NCBI GenBank assembly: GCA_015058875.1
Contig: SVBN01000023.1
Location: 1-44,055 of the forward strand
Direction of reading: 5' to 3'
DNA: 44,055 nt
Source: Erysipelotrichaceae bacterium
GTDB lineage: Bacteria; Bacillota_I; Bacilli_A; Erysipelotrichales; Erysipelotrichaceae
The notes under the pieces were generated by a model, which did no database searches, was not told the DNA's origin, and worked only from the letters and a program-made list of their open reading frames with translations. Shown here piece by piece: positions 15,696-23,776 of this stretch. Position numbers and translations under genes: made by a program. How positions within the stretch are numbered: position 1 is the first letter of the stretch; the number at the start of each line of letters is the position of its first letter.

Positions 15696-16763
15696 TTATT
15701 CTTCCGGTTTCAGAAAGGCGAATTCCTCTTTGGAACGCATGTTCAGGATAAACGCATTCAGAAGTCTGCCGGAGTTCTCGAAGTCTTCCATATCGATCAT
15801 TTCAATGCAGGAGTGGGCGTATCTTGACGGAATGGATATGACGCCGGTCGGTACGCCGGAATATCCCATATGCAGCGCTCCCGCATCGGTTCCGATTCCG
15901 GTGAATATCTCCATCTGATACGGGATATTTTCTTTCTGCGCTGTTTTCTCCATAAATTTCCAGACAGCTTTGGAAGCGATGAGGCTGAAATCCATGATCT
16001 TGATGCCGGCTCCTTTGCCGAGTGCAAGCGTCTTGTCCATCATTGCTTCGGGAGTATCGCTGACGGCAGTTGTGTCCACAGCCAGGGCGACATCCGGCTT
16101 CAGCTGGGTTGCGGCCGCATGTGCGCCGCGCAGTCCGACTTCTTCCTGTGTGGAGAAGATTCCGACGAGAGTCCCGTGGACTTTGGAAAAGTCAACCGTT
16201 TCAAATGCATTTGCCAGAATAGCGCAGCCGCATCTGTCATCGAAGGCGTGTCCGTATACCCGGTGATTTCCGGCGTCTTTCAGCGGGGAATCCCAGGTGA
16301 CATAATCGCCGGGGCGGATGCCCATGGCGAGCACCTCATCGCGGTCAGCTGCGCCGACATCGATGTACAGTTCACGGAAATTACGCACCATCTGGGCGTT
16401 GTCAAATCTCTGCATGTGTGCGGAAATGGTTCCGATGACGCCCGGATGCCGTCCGTTTTCACTGGTGACAATGACCCTCTGTGCCAGCAGGATCCGGTCA
16501 TCATGACCGCCGAGTTTTTCAAACCGCAGCAGACCGCTTTCCTCGATTTTCTTTATGATAAAACCGACTTCATCGGAATGTGCGGAAACGGCCAGTACCG
16601 GTCCGTCAAATGCACCGTGCTTTGTGACGATCAGATCTCCGAGTCCGTTGACTTCGATTTCATCCGCCTGATCCTTCAGGCGCTGATAAAGATAACGGAT
16701 AACATCGTGCTCAAATCCGCATGGTCCCGGAATATCGGTTAATGTTCTCAGCAATTCTTTCAT
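15696..16763 (-). CDS. M42-family aminopeptidase
   Basis: 355-residue cytosolic metallo-aminopeptidase of family M42 (glutamyl aminopeptidase/tetrahedral aminopeptidase group). The binuclear metal site is visible: H62 in A-H-S-D-E-V-G, D175 in F-D-D-R, E207/E208 in Q-E-E-V-G, D230 in A-V-D-T-T and H317 in R-Y-A-H-S. Such enzymes trim peptides from the N-terminus as large oligomers. The start at 16763 follows CAGGAGAT; the open frame upstream of it is not preceded by a site. It is divergent from the pyrophosphatase gene. Confidence 0.88.
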   Translation of the reverse strand: MKELLRTLTDIPGPCGFEHDVIRYLYQRLKDQADEIEVNGLGDLIVTKHGAFDGPVLAVSAHSDEVGFIIKKIEESGLLRFEKLGGHDDRILLAQRVIVTSENGRHPGVIGTISAHMQRFDNAQMVRNFRELYIDVGAADRDEVLAMGIRPGDYVTWDSPLKDAGNHRVYGHAFDDRCGCAILANAFETVDFSKVHGTLVGIFSTQEEVGLRGAHAAATQLKPDVALAVDTTAVSDTPEAMMDKTLALGKGAGIKIMDFSLIASKAVWKFMEKTAQKENIPYQMEIFTGIGTDAGALHMGYSGVPTGVISIPSRYAHSCIEMIDMEDFENSGRLLNAFILNMRSKEEFAFLKPEE

Positions 16764-16843
16764 ATGATTCGTATCTCCTGCATTGAATGATATCATACCC
16801 GGTATGCAGTAATGGGGCAGGCGCTTTCTTTTGCCTTTTCGGT

Positions 16844-16849
16844 TATAAT
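16844..16849 (+). promoter_or_regulatory. -10 element of the pyrophosphatase gene
   Basis: TATAAT 30 bases before the ATG at 16880, with CTGGAG as ribosome site between. No clear -35. Confidence 0.6.
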
Positions 16850-16879
16850 GAGTCTGTGAAAAAGACTGGAGAAATTTTC

Positions 16880-18517
16880 ATGAACGAAAAACAGGAACCG
16901 GTATATATTACAGGACACCAGCATCCGGATACGGATTCGGTTGTCTCTGCAATTGCATATGCGCTTCTGAAGCGGGCGATGGGCGTCCGGGCGGTTGCGT
17001 GCCGGCTCGGGCCTCTCAGCAATGAGACAAAATATCTGCTGAAGCGGTTCGGCTATGAAGAGCCTCTTCTGCTGGAGGATGCCAGAAAGACACTGGCGGA
17101 AATACCGACAGATTCACCGCTGTCCATATCGGAAGATATTACGATCTATGAAACGCTGCAGAAAATGCGTGAGACCGACCGGGGAAGCTTTGCGGTAACG
17201 GATGAAGATAACCGGCTGATCGGCTTTGTTTCCAAAAGCGACCTGGCCAATATGAGCATGGGCGATACGGCGGTATCCATTGAACTGCTGCGGCACTGCA
17301 CAACGGAAGATATCGCGAAAACCATCAGCGGCAGGGTTATCTATGATGATCCCCAGATGCATCTGAACGGGAAGGTATCGATTATCGCCCTGACCGGCAG
17401 CGGCGTATCCAATTACGAGATCCGCGACCGGATAGTGATCATGGGCGATGACAGCGAAGCCCAGTGGACGCTGATCGAAAAAGGCGCGGGAATGCTGATT
17501 GTGGTATGGGCGGATCATGTCAGTGAGCATGTTCTTGAAGCAGCCAGAAGACACCACTGTCCGGTTGTGATTTCGGGACACGGGTCCATGAATACATCCC
17601 GTTATATTTTCTTCGCCCCGAAGGTAAAGCTCGTGATGCGCAGGGATCCCTTTATTCTAAGGGACAGCGAATATGCGGAAGAAGCCGGAAGAAAGATGCT
17701 GAAGAACCGCTTCCGCAATTATCCGGTGGTGGATGCCGGCAATCATCTGAAGGGCTATGTCAGCCGCTATCACATCATGAATATGGCCAACAAGAAGATT
17801 ATCATGGTCGACCATAATGAATTCGCGCAGTCCGTCCGTGCCATTGAGAAAGCGGAGATTCTGGAGGTTGTGGACCATCACAGAATCAGTGACTTCCGGA
17901 CATCCCAGCCGGTATCATTCCGCAATGAAATCGTCGGCTCAACCGCAACGATCATCGCCACGATGTTCCGCGAGAACCAGATCCCGATCCCTCAGAATCT
18001 GGCCGGTCTTCTGCTCGGGGCTCTGCTGTCGGATACGCTGATTCTGCAGTCTCCGACAACGACAAAAAGGGACATCGAGACAGCCAATATCCTCGGTGCA
18101 CTGGCAGATCTTGATCCGGAGGAATTCGGCGCGGAAATGTTTGCGGCGACCTCATCCTCCTCTTCGCAGAGTATCCATGAACAGATTGTTCAGGATATCA
18201 AATACTATGATATCAACGGCGTCAGCACGATGATCTCGCAGGTGATGATATCCTCTGTACAGGAATATCTGGCAAAGGCATCGGAAATCCAGCGGACAAT
18301 AGAGCGTCTCAGCAGGCAGAAAAACCTGGGGCTGCTGGTAGCTGTATTTACTTCGGTATCCGAAGAAGGCAGCATGTTCTTTGCGGCAGGCGAGAAGGCC
18401 GCAAGAGTCATGGAAACGCTGGAGTCAGGCAGGGAAAACAGCCACACCCTGCACAAGGGAATCCTTTCCCGCAAGCTGCAGATTCTGCCGCTGATTTCGC
18501 AGGCGCTGGAAGCCTGA
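16880..18517 (+). CDS. ppaC: Manganese-dependent inorganic pyrophosphatase with CBS and DRTGG domains
   Basis: 545-residue family II (DHH) inorganic pyrophosphatase, which hydrolyses PPi to phosphate in the cytoplasm. Order of parts: N-terminal DHH start with G-H-Q-H-P-D-T-D-S at 12-20; first CBS region about 75-130; DRTGG region about 135-235; second CBS about 240-300; DHH completion with V-V-D-H-H near 335 and the D-T-L-I-L-Q-S-P-T-T-T region; C-terminal DHHA2. In this subfamily the CBS pair binds adenine nucleotides, so activity responds to energy state. The ATG at 16880 is chosen for its GGAG site; the frame continues upstream to no purpose. Confidence 0.92.
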   Translation: MNEKQEPVYITGHQHPDTDSVVSAIAYALLKRAMGVRAVACRLGPLSNETKYLLKRFGYEEPLLLEDARKTLAEIPTDSPLSISEDITIYETLQKMRETDRGSFAVTDEDNRLIGFVSKSDLANMSMGDTAVSIELLRHCTTEDIAKTISGRVIYDDPQMHLNGKVSIIALTGSGVSNYEIRDRIVIMGDDSEAQWTLIEKGAGMLIVVWADHVSEHVLEAARRHHCPVVISGHGSMNTSRYIFFAPKVKLVMRRDPFILRDSEYAEEAGRKMLKNRFRNYPVVDAGNHLKGYVSRYHIMNMANKKIIMVDHNEFAQSVRAIEKAEILEVVDHHRISDFRTSQPVSFRNEIVGSTATIIATMFRENQIPIPQNLAGLLLGALLSDTLILQSPTTTKRDIETANILGALADLDPEEFGAEMFAATSSSSSQSIHEQIVQDIKYYDINGVSTMISQVMISSVQEYLAKASEIQRTIERLSRQKNLGLLVAVFTSVSEEGSMFFAAGEKAARVMETLESGRENSHTLHKGILSRKLQILPLISQALEA

Positions 18518-18525
18518 GATATAAT
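18496..18525 (+). promoter_or_regulatory. Possible promoter of the structured RNA
   Basis: TTCGCA (18496-18501), 18-bp spacer and a perfect TATAAT (18520-18525) straddle the end of the pyrophosphatase gene. Transcription would begin near 18532, exactly at a palindrome. Confidence 0.45.
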
Positions 18526-18531
18526 TAAACT

Positions 18532-18672
18532 TTATGATTAACTCATAAGAAACTGTTATAGCAGAATTCCGGGAAAACTTCTCGATTGTGTCCGGAATGA
18601 CCGGAAAGAGAGAAAAACAGGCATAAAACAGTATGCCGGTTCTGCCGCGGATTCCATGCATAACAGTTTTTT
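18532..18672 (+). ncRNA. Candidate structured RNA (small RNA or cis-regulator) ahead of the MATE gene
   Basis: The stretch between the pyrophosphatase and MATE genes has no open frame but much complementarity. A 5' hairpin TTATGAttaacTCATAA spans 18532-18548. A closing helix of 13 bp (one bulged A) pairs 18550-18563 with 18657-18669 (AAACTGTTAT with ATAACAGTTT). Inside are an 8-bp stem (ATTCCGGG with TCCGGAAT, 18566-18573 and 18591-18598) and a 6-bp stem (GGCATA with TATGCC, 18620-18625 and 18632-18637). Six T (18667-18672) follow, as in an intrinsic terminator. An alternative pairing of 18564-18571 with 18648-18654 would extend the closing helix at the cost of the inner stem. It does not match any riboswitch class I can recall; guanidine classes were considered and do not fit. 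Confidence 0.5.
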
Positions 18673-18702
18673 ATGTGCTGATAATAAACGCTGAAATCCG
18701 GA

Positions 18703-18739
18703 CCCTCTGACTTCGCGGATAATAACGATGAAAAGAGGG
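18703..18739 (+). promoter_or_regulatory. Possible hairpin masking the MATE ribosome site
   Basis: CCCTCT (18703-18708) is complementary to AGAGGG (18734-18739), which is the core of the ribosome site for the MATE gene. The loop is 25 bases. If formed, it would block initiation. Confidence 0.3.
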
Positions 18740-18749
18740 GGACGGCGTT

Positions 18750-20147
18750 ATGGATCAGGGAAAGAAAATACTGTTTGAAGAAGTACCGGTACCGCAGGCA
18801 ATCATGAAGCTGGCAGTTCCCACCGTCATCTCTCAGATTATTCTGGTCATTTATAATATGGCGGATACATTCTTTATCGGTATGACCGGATCCGATGCGA
18901 TGCTGACGGCTGTGACGGTATGCATGCCGGCATTTATGTTTCTTTCGGCAATCTCAAATCTGTTCGGAATCGGCGGCGGTGCCGTCATTTCCAGATCGCT
19001 CGGCAGAAAGGACGTTAACCGTGCGGAAAATGCCTCGGCATTTGCACTGTACGGCTGTCTGATTACAACCTGTCTGTATTGCCTTTCGGCATATCTGATG
19101 AGGGACAGCTACATTGCAATGCTTGGCGGCGTCCATCCGGATGTGCATGCGTATGCGGCTGAATATCTGACGGTTACGGTCGTATTCGGGGGAATGTTCA
19201 CGGCGGTGAATACAATGTTCGCCCATCTGATCAGGGCGGAAGGCAGATCCCTGCACGCCGGCATCGGGATTGCAATGGGCGGAATTCTGAACGTGATTCT
19301 GGATCCGCTGTTTATGTTTGTGATTCTTCCCGAAGGAAAAGAAGCGCTGGGAGCCGCACTTGCCACAGCGCTGTCCAATGTGATTTCCTGCATATATTTC
19401 ACGGCACTGATCCTGCTGTCACGGAAGCGTCATACGGTGCTCGCATTCCGCTTCCATCAGGATGCTTTCCGGGACGGATCGGCAAGGGAACTGCTGCTGA
19501 ACGGCCTGCCGGCATGCCTGATGACATTGTTTGAAAATATCTCCTATGCAGTGATGGATCATCTCATGGCTTACGGCGGCATGGAAGCCCAGGCGGGTCT
19601 CGGCGTTGCGAAGAAGGTCAACATGCTTGCCCACTGCATTGTGCGGGGAATGTCCCAGGGAGTGATGCCTCTGATTGCCTACAGCTATGCTTCGGACAAT
19701 TACCGCAGGATGAAGGAAGTAATCCGTACTTCTGCCGGAATGTCCGTGCTGATCTCCTGCGTGATCATGGGAATCTGTCTGATCTTCAGCCCATGGCTGA
19801 TCGGACTGTTCATCCGCTCCGGCAGCGCATCTGCCTATTACGGCACGCACTTCCTCAGAGTGCTGTGTCTGGGATGTCCGTTCTCTGCTTTTGCATATGC
19901 TATGATTTCATTCTTCCAGGCAATCGGGCAGAACCGCAGGTCATTCCGGCTTGCCGTCCTGCGCAAAGGCGCCATGGATATCCCGCTGATGTGCGTGATG
20001 CATCTCGTTTCTCCCGTCATCGGCATTGTTGCCGCAACGCCGGTCACAGATGTGATCTGCTGCGGGGCGGCCGCGGTATTGCTGGTGCACATGCAATCCG
20101 ATTTGATGAATGATAACGAAAAGGTTAAACTGAAAGAAAGCTACTGA
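18750..20147 (+). CDS. MATE-family efflux transporter
   Basis: 465-residue inner-membrane protein with about twelve hydrophobic segments, a cation-coupled multidrug/metabolite exporter by family. The N-terminal signature M-K-L-A-V-P-T-V-I-S-Q, Y-N-M-A-D-T-F-F-I-G near residues 31-44 and G-I-G-G-G-A-V-I-S-R-S-L-G-R near 74-87 are diagnostic. GAGGGGG precedes the ATG. A LysR regulator follows 22 bases downstream and probably shares the transcript. The long leader with RNA-like structure upstream is a candidate control element. Exported compound unknown. Confidence 0.88.
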   Translation: MDQGKKILFEEVPVPQAIMKLAVPTVISQIILVIYNMADTFFIGMTGSDAMLTAVTVCMPAFMFLSAISNLFGIGGGAVISRSLGRKDVNRAENASAFALYGCLITTCLYCLSAYLMRDSYIAMLGGVHPDVHAYAAEYLTVTVVFGGMFTAVNTMFAHLIRAEGRSLHAGIGIAMGGILNVILDPLFMFVILPEGKEALGAALATALSNVISCIYFTALILLSRKRHTVLAFRFHQDAFRDGSARELLLNGLPACLMTLFENISYAVMDHLMAYGGMEAQAGLGVAKKVNMLAHCIVRGMSQGVMPLIAYSYASDNYRRMKEVIRTSAGMSVLISCVIMGICLIFSPWLIGLFIRSGSASAYYGTHFLRVLCLGCPFSAFAYAMISFFQAIGQNRRSFRLAVLRKGAMDIPLMCVMHLVSPVIGIVAATPVTDVICCGAAAVLLVHMQSDLMNDNEKVKLKESY

Positions 20148-20169
20148 ATACAGAAGAACGGTGAACACT

Positions 20170-21054
20170 ATGCTTGATCAGAAAATTTATACATTGCTGA
20201 AAGTTGCGGAAACAGAAAATTATACAAAAGCCGGAAAGGAACTGAATCTGACCCAGCCTGCGGTCAGCCAGCATATCCGTCAGCTGGAAAAACAGCTCGG
20301 GGTCAAGATCTTTCAGCGGATCGGAAATCATATTGTTGTAACCAAGGAAGGTCAGAGCGTTGTCGACTGTGCCAGAACAATGATGTCCGCATATCAGAAT
20401 CTGACCAGGGAGCTCAGAAATGAAGCGATCGGCATCACTTCCCTGACCATCGGTATTACGCATACCGTGGAAAGCAACCGGATCTCCGAGGTGTTCGCAA
20501 AGTACGCCAGCATGAACAGCGGCGTCTCCATCAAACTGATCACCAGCACAAAGGAAAAGCTGCGTGTACGCATCAAGAATCTGGAACTGGACTTTGCGAT
20601 CATCGACGGCAGGATCAACGACCGTTCACTGCAGAGCATGCAGCTGGATATGGACAGCCTGATGCTTGTGACTTCCACCGATCATCCGCTGACAAAGCAG
20701 AGCGTTGTCACGGTCAATGACATCGAGAAGGAACCGATGATTCTGCGTCTCCCGAATTCCGGAACGGCCGATCTTCTTTCCGCGGCACTGGAGAGTCAGA
20801 ATATCAGCATGGAAGAGTTCAATGTCATCCTTGAGATGGACAACATTGCCACCATCAAGGATCTCGTCAGAAGGGGATACGGCGTATCCGTTCTGCCCAA
20901 AAGCGCATGCCTGAGCGAGATCCGTCACAAGAAGCTTGCCGCAATGCCGGTGGAAAATCTCAGCATGATCCGGGAAATCAATATTGTTTACCGGAAGGGA
21001 TTCAAGCATGCGGATCTGCTTTCCGAACTTGTCAAAATCTATGAAGAAATGTGA
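20170..21054 (+). CDS. LysR-family transcriptional regulator
   Basis: 294 residues. The N-terminal winged helix-turn-helix shows the LysR signature A-x-x-x-N-Y-T-K-A-G-K-E-L-N-L-T-Q-P-A-V-S and Q-I/R-Q-L-E-K-Q-L-G-V-x-x-F-x-R (about residues 10-62); the remainder is a two-lobed ligand-binding domain (about 90-294). The ATG at 20170 is preceded by CGGTGA; a GTG at 20161 would add three residues. It follows the MATE gene and probably controls that gene or responds to its substrate (inference). A large terminator ends the unit. Confidence 0.88.
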   Translation: MLDQKIYTLLKVAETENYTKAGKELNLTQPAVSQHIRQLEKQLGVKIFQRIGNHIVVTKEGQSVVDCARTMMSAYQNLTRELRNEAIGITSLTIGITHTVESNRISEVFAKYASMNSGVSIKLITSTKEKLRVRIKNLELDFAIIDGRINDRSLQSMQLDMDSLMLVTSTDHPLTKQSVVTVNDIEKEPMILRLPNSGTADLLSAALESQNISMEEFNVILEMDNIATIKDLVRRGYGVSVLPKSACLSEIRHKKLAAMPVENLSMIREINIVYRKGFKHADLLSELVKIYEEM

Positions 21055-21121
21055 AAATGCACCGGATTATCCGGTAATGTCATTAAGCCTGTGATATTGC
21101 ATGGAACGGACATAAAAAGTG

Positions 21122-21170
21122 AACCGGAGTCAATGAGTGAAAAAGCACTCAGCTGATTCCGGTTTTCTTT
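21122..21170 (+). terminator. Intrinsic terminator of the MATE/LysR unit
   Basis: A long interrupted hairpin: AACCGGA, TCA and GAGTG pair with CACTC, TGA and TCCGGTT around an AAAAAG loop, followed by TTCTTTT. A second perfect hairpin ACCGGAttaTCCGGT lies at 21061-21075 without a U-tract. Confidence 0.85.
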
Positions 21171-21374
21171 TGAGAGCCAATAGCTTCATATAATCATCAA
21201 ACTCAGACGTGTCCTGTTCTCTGTCACGATAAACTGCTGATTCATCATACTGCCTGCAGACAGAATCTGAAAGATCGTTCGTGATGGGCTGTTCCGCTTT
21301 TTGTACAGGATTTCATTTCTGCCCGAAATTCCAGGGAGGTCACACATTTAGGGCAGGCTTCCGCAAAATGTACG
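21130..21374 (-). pseudogene. Possible relic of a zinc-ribbon protein gene
   Basis: On the minus strand one frame reads A-C-P-K-C-V-T-S-L-E-F-R-A-E-M-K-S-C-T-K-S-G-T, which resembles a double CxxC zinc ribbon with the last Cys changed to Ser. That frame stops at 21245. A second frame, overlapping from about 21300, continues to 21130 with a plausible acidic, helical tail (QYDESAVYRDREQDTSEF, then DDYMKLLALKRK). Together they look like one small gene broken by a frameshift, with no intact start. The 3' end runs into the LysR terminator, which weakens the case. Confidence 0.35.
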
Positions 21375-21540
21375 GATCATGATTTTGGAATTGAATATTT
21401 CTGAGTCACCACGATTCTGCTGATTATGAAAAGAACTGATCCTGCCGTCATATCAGTATTGGATATAAAGGATAAAGACATTCAGCCTGAAAATCCTGAG
21501 ATCACCACACGAGGCACACAGGCAGGAATACCGTCTGTTA
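21375..21540. other. Intergenic stretch without recognised content
   Basis: Between the zinc-ribbon relic and the AraC terminator I see no open frame with a ribosome site, no tRNA or riboswitch pattern and no repeat shared with the rest of the window. Confidence 0.5.
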
Positions 21541-21541
21541 T

Positions 21542-21573
21542 AAAAAGACTGCCATGCATATGCAAAGCAGTCT
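21542..21573 (-). terminator. Intrinsic terminator of the AraC-family gene
   Basis: On the minus strand AGACTGC (21573-21567) pairs with GCAGTCT (21552-21546) and is followed by TTTTAT. A further hairpin, ATGAATCCG with CGGATTCAT, overlaps the stop codon region at 21585-21608 but has no U-tract. Confidence 0.75.
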
Positions 21574-21605
21574 GGCTGAAACCTTTATGAATCCGTGCGG
21601 CGGAT

Positions 21606-22835
21606 TCATCCTTTATGCATTTTCCTGTATTTTGCGGGACTGACTCCCAATTCGGCTTTAAACCGTTTGCTGAAATGGCTCTGATCGGTATATCCCAGCA
21701 TGACACTGATCTCCGGCAGGGTATAATCCGTATATTTCAATATCCGCTGCGCTTCGTTTAAGCGCGAAGATGAAATCCACTGATGAATGGATCTGCCGGT
21801 TTCTTTGCGGAATTTTGCTTCAAGATACCCGCTGCTGTACTGCATCTTTTCACAGACATCATCCACTGAGATCTGGTCATATGTATGATTCTGAATATAC
21901 TGAATAGCTTTTGTGACAGCGGGACTATAGCTGCTCAGCTGCACTTCTCCGACCTTCTGTGCAAATTCACGGCAGATTGAAACCATTGCCCTGACAATCT
22001 GGTCGGCCATGGTATAGGATTCTACAAAAACAATGTAATGATCCGACGCTGAGAAAGCAGTTTCGAGATCCAGACCGCCCTTAACGGCACTGCGGGTTGC
22101 CAGAGTGATAACTGAAATCGCCTTGTTTTTCAATGAGCGCAGCGAATCGTGCGGGGCCAGTTCGCTTCTGTCATTTTTTGCGATATTTTCAAAGATGGAA
22201 TCTATTGCCTGAGAATTGCCGGCAGCGATTGCTTCAAGAAGGGCATTTTCATATTCCATCGTATATTCCGGACTTGTTTCAATCTTATGATAAATTCGTT
22301 TCTTTTCCCGTACACTCTCTGTATGAATACCGTCATGCATGGTATAGAACGTATTCAGAATCTCATTCCTGTCAGGTATCGTTCCGTAAAGAGAAATATG
22401 GAAAAAAGAGGCGAAACCGGTCATCTCTTCAAAAGAATATACCGGAAGATTCCGGAAGAAATGGATGTATTCCTCCTGGGATACGGCAATGCCGTACCGG
22501 TACAGAGCTGCATGCAGGTCGCTGTCGCTGATATCCCCGGGCATGATGGGGCCGATGAAAATGAGACCTTCAAACCTTTCTTCAGAACGGATCTGAACAG
22601 CTGTGAAAAACTCATACACCTCAGTCTGAATAATCGTGACGGCAGGCCTCTTCTTTCTTGAAAAATAGTCGGTCAGATTGGAAATAATTTCATTTTTGTC
22701 ACGTACAAGAATATCCCAGCGGTCGGTATCCTCCGGCTCATACAGAATGTCTCCGTCCTTTGAGATGATATAGCTTCTGATTCCGGTCATTGACCGGATA
22801 TTATCCGATATCGCGATCAGTCTGTTCAGTTCCAT
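21606..22835 (-). CDS. AraC-family transcriptional regulator
   Basis: 409 residues. The C-terminal 100 residues form an AraC double helix-turn-helix: first helix set around I-S-V-D-D-V-C-E-K-M-Q-Y-S-S-G-Y-L, then the signature G-Y-T-D-Q-S-H-F-S-K-R-F-K with G-V-S-P-A-K-Y-R-K. The N-terminal 300 residues are an unassigned sensory region, not a cupin. The start at 22835 has no ribosome site but a perfect TATAAT six bases upstream, so the message may be leaderless; further in-frame starts upstream lie in the neighbouring terminator and ROK gene. It is the natural candidate regulator of the GH106/PTS cluster immediately upstream on the same strand. Confidence 0.82.
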   Translation of the reverse strand: MELNRLIAISDNIRSMTGIRSYIISKDGDILYEPEDTDRWDILVRDKNEIISNLTDYFSRKKRPAVTIIQTEVYEFFTAVQIRSEERFEGLIFIGPIMPGDISDSDLHAALYRYGIAVSQEEYIHFFRNLPVYSFEEMTGFASFFHISLYGTIPDRNEILNTFYTMHDGIHTESVREKKRIYHKIETSPEYTMEYENALLEAIAAGNSQAIDSIFENIAKNDRSELAPHDSLRSLKNKAISVITLATRSAVKGGLDLETAFSASDHYIVFVESYTMADQIVRAMVSICREFAQKVGEVQLSSYSPAVTKAIQYIQNHTYDQISVDDVCEKMQYSSGYLEAKFRKETGRSIHQWISSSRLNEAQRILKYTDYTLPEISVMLGYTDQSHFSKRFKAELGVSPAKYRKMHKG

Positions 22836-22841
22836 GTTTTC

Positions 22842-22847
22842 ATTATA
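22842..22847 (-). promoter_or_regulatory. -10 element placed for a leaderless start of the AraC gene
   Basis: TATAAT on the minus strand, with only GAAAAC between it and the ATG at 22835. No Shine-Dalgarno is present. Confidence 0.5.
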
Positions 22848-22860
22848 TCGAAGATACAGT

Positions 22861-22884
22861 AAAAGAGAACGTTTCCGTTCTCTT
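22861..22884 (-). terminator. Intrinsic terminator of the PTS/ROK operon
   Basis: Perfect 9-bp stem AAGAGAACG-gaaa-CGTTCTCTT on the minus strand (22884-22863), running into TTTT. It separates the ROK gene from the AraC gene. Confidence 0.8.
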
Positions 22885-22891
22885 CGGATGA

Positions 22892-23776
22892 TCATACGAT
22901 CTGATGTCTTCTGTAATAATTCGCCAGAGCGCCTGTCAGATTTGCATTGTTTGCATTGGAACATGCACAGATCTGTGCCCGGCTGATCGGGAAGGGAAAG
23001 ATAGCAAACATCGCTTCGAATTTATCGCGGATGGACTGAATGTAGAATGCGTCTTCACTGATTCCTCCGCCGATCACGATCCTGGCCGGATCATACATCA
23101 TCTGGATGCTGAAGAGGGCATTGGCAAATTCATCCGTGTATTCGTCGAACAGCCTGACAGCAGCACTGTCATTTTCTCTGACCAGCTTCATGAATTCCTC
23201 GCCGGTCATTGTTTCACAGCCGAGCTGTTTGCGGAATGTCTTCGTGAAGTCCGCCATGGCGCATCTTGATGAGAAGAAGGCACCTGTTCCTTCCTTTTTG
23301 AGACTTCCTGCAAGAAACAGCGACATTTCGCCGGCATACCCATGGGAACCTCTGAGAATCTGTCCGTTATGGACGAATGCGCCGCCGATGCCGGTTCCGA
23401 TGACAAGCACAATACCGAAGTCCGTATCGCGCAGTGCGCCGGTTTCCGCTTCCGAAAGCGCTGCACAGCGGGCATCATTTTCAATGGAAGCAGGAAGATG
23501 AAATCTTGTACGGCATTCTTCAATCAGATTTTTGCCGTTGTTGTACTGGAGCGCTCCTCCCTGGCTGATGAATCCGGTTTCCGGATCCATTGTGCCGGGA
23601 AGACTGAAGGCAATGCCTTCGGGATGATATTCATTGACGAGTTCTTCGATTTTATTTATGAAATCCTCAAAACATGTACGGGGAGTTTCCGCTTTGCCGG
23701 ATTTCAGAAATGTGTATTCATCGGCGGAAGCCCATTTGATAAATGTACCGCCGACATCCACCGCCAGGATACTCAT
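22892..23776 (-). CDS. ROK-family sugar kinase
   Basis: 294 residues. ROK features: N-terminal phosphate loop A-V-D-V-G-G-T at 5-11, the catalytic base D101 in I-E-N-D-A-R, G-T-G-I-G-G at 127-132 and the conserved His145 in R-G-S-H-G-Y-A-G-E. The cysteine-rich zinc motif of glucokinase/NagC-type ROK proteins is absent, and there is no N-terminal helix-turn-helix, so this is a kinase of the beta-glucoside-kinase-like type. Its ATG overlaps the stop codon of the PTS EIIC gene (TAATG), so the two are coupled. It probably phosphorylates or senses the sugar released in this cluster. Confidence 0.85.
   Translation of the reverse strand: MSILAVDVGGTFIKWASADEYTFLKSGKAETPRTCFEDFINKIEELVNEYHPEGIAFSLPGTMDPETGFISQGGALQYNNGKNLIEECRTRFHLPASIENDARCAALSEAETGALRDTDFGIVLVIGTGIGGAFVHNGQILRGSHGYAGEMSLFLAGSLKKEGTGAFFSSRCAMADFTKTFRKQLGCETMTGEEFMKLVRENDSAAVRLFDEYTDEFANALFSIQMMYDPARIVIGGGISEDAFYIQSIRDKFEAMFAIFPFPISRAQICACSNANNANLTGALANYYRRHQIV

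Noticed and set aside
18549..18672. Guanidine (ykkC-type) riboswitch before an exporter
   Set aside because: The conserved single-stranded motifs of those classes are not visible in the sequence.
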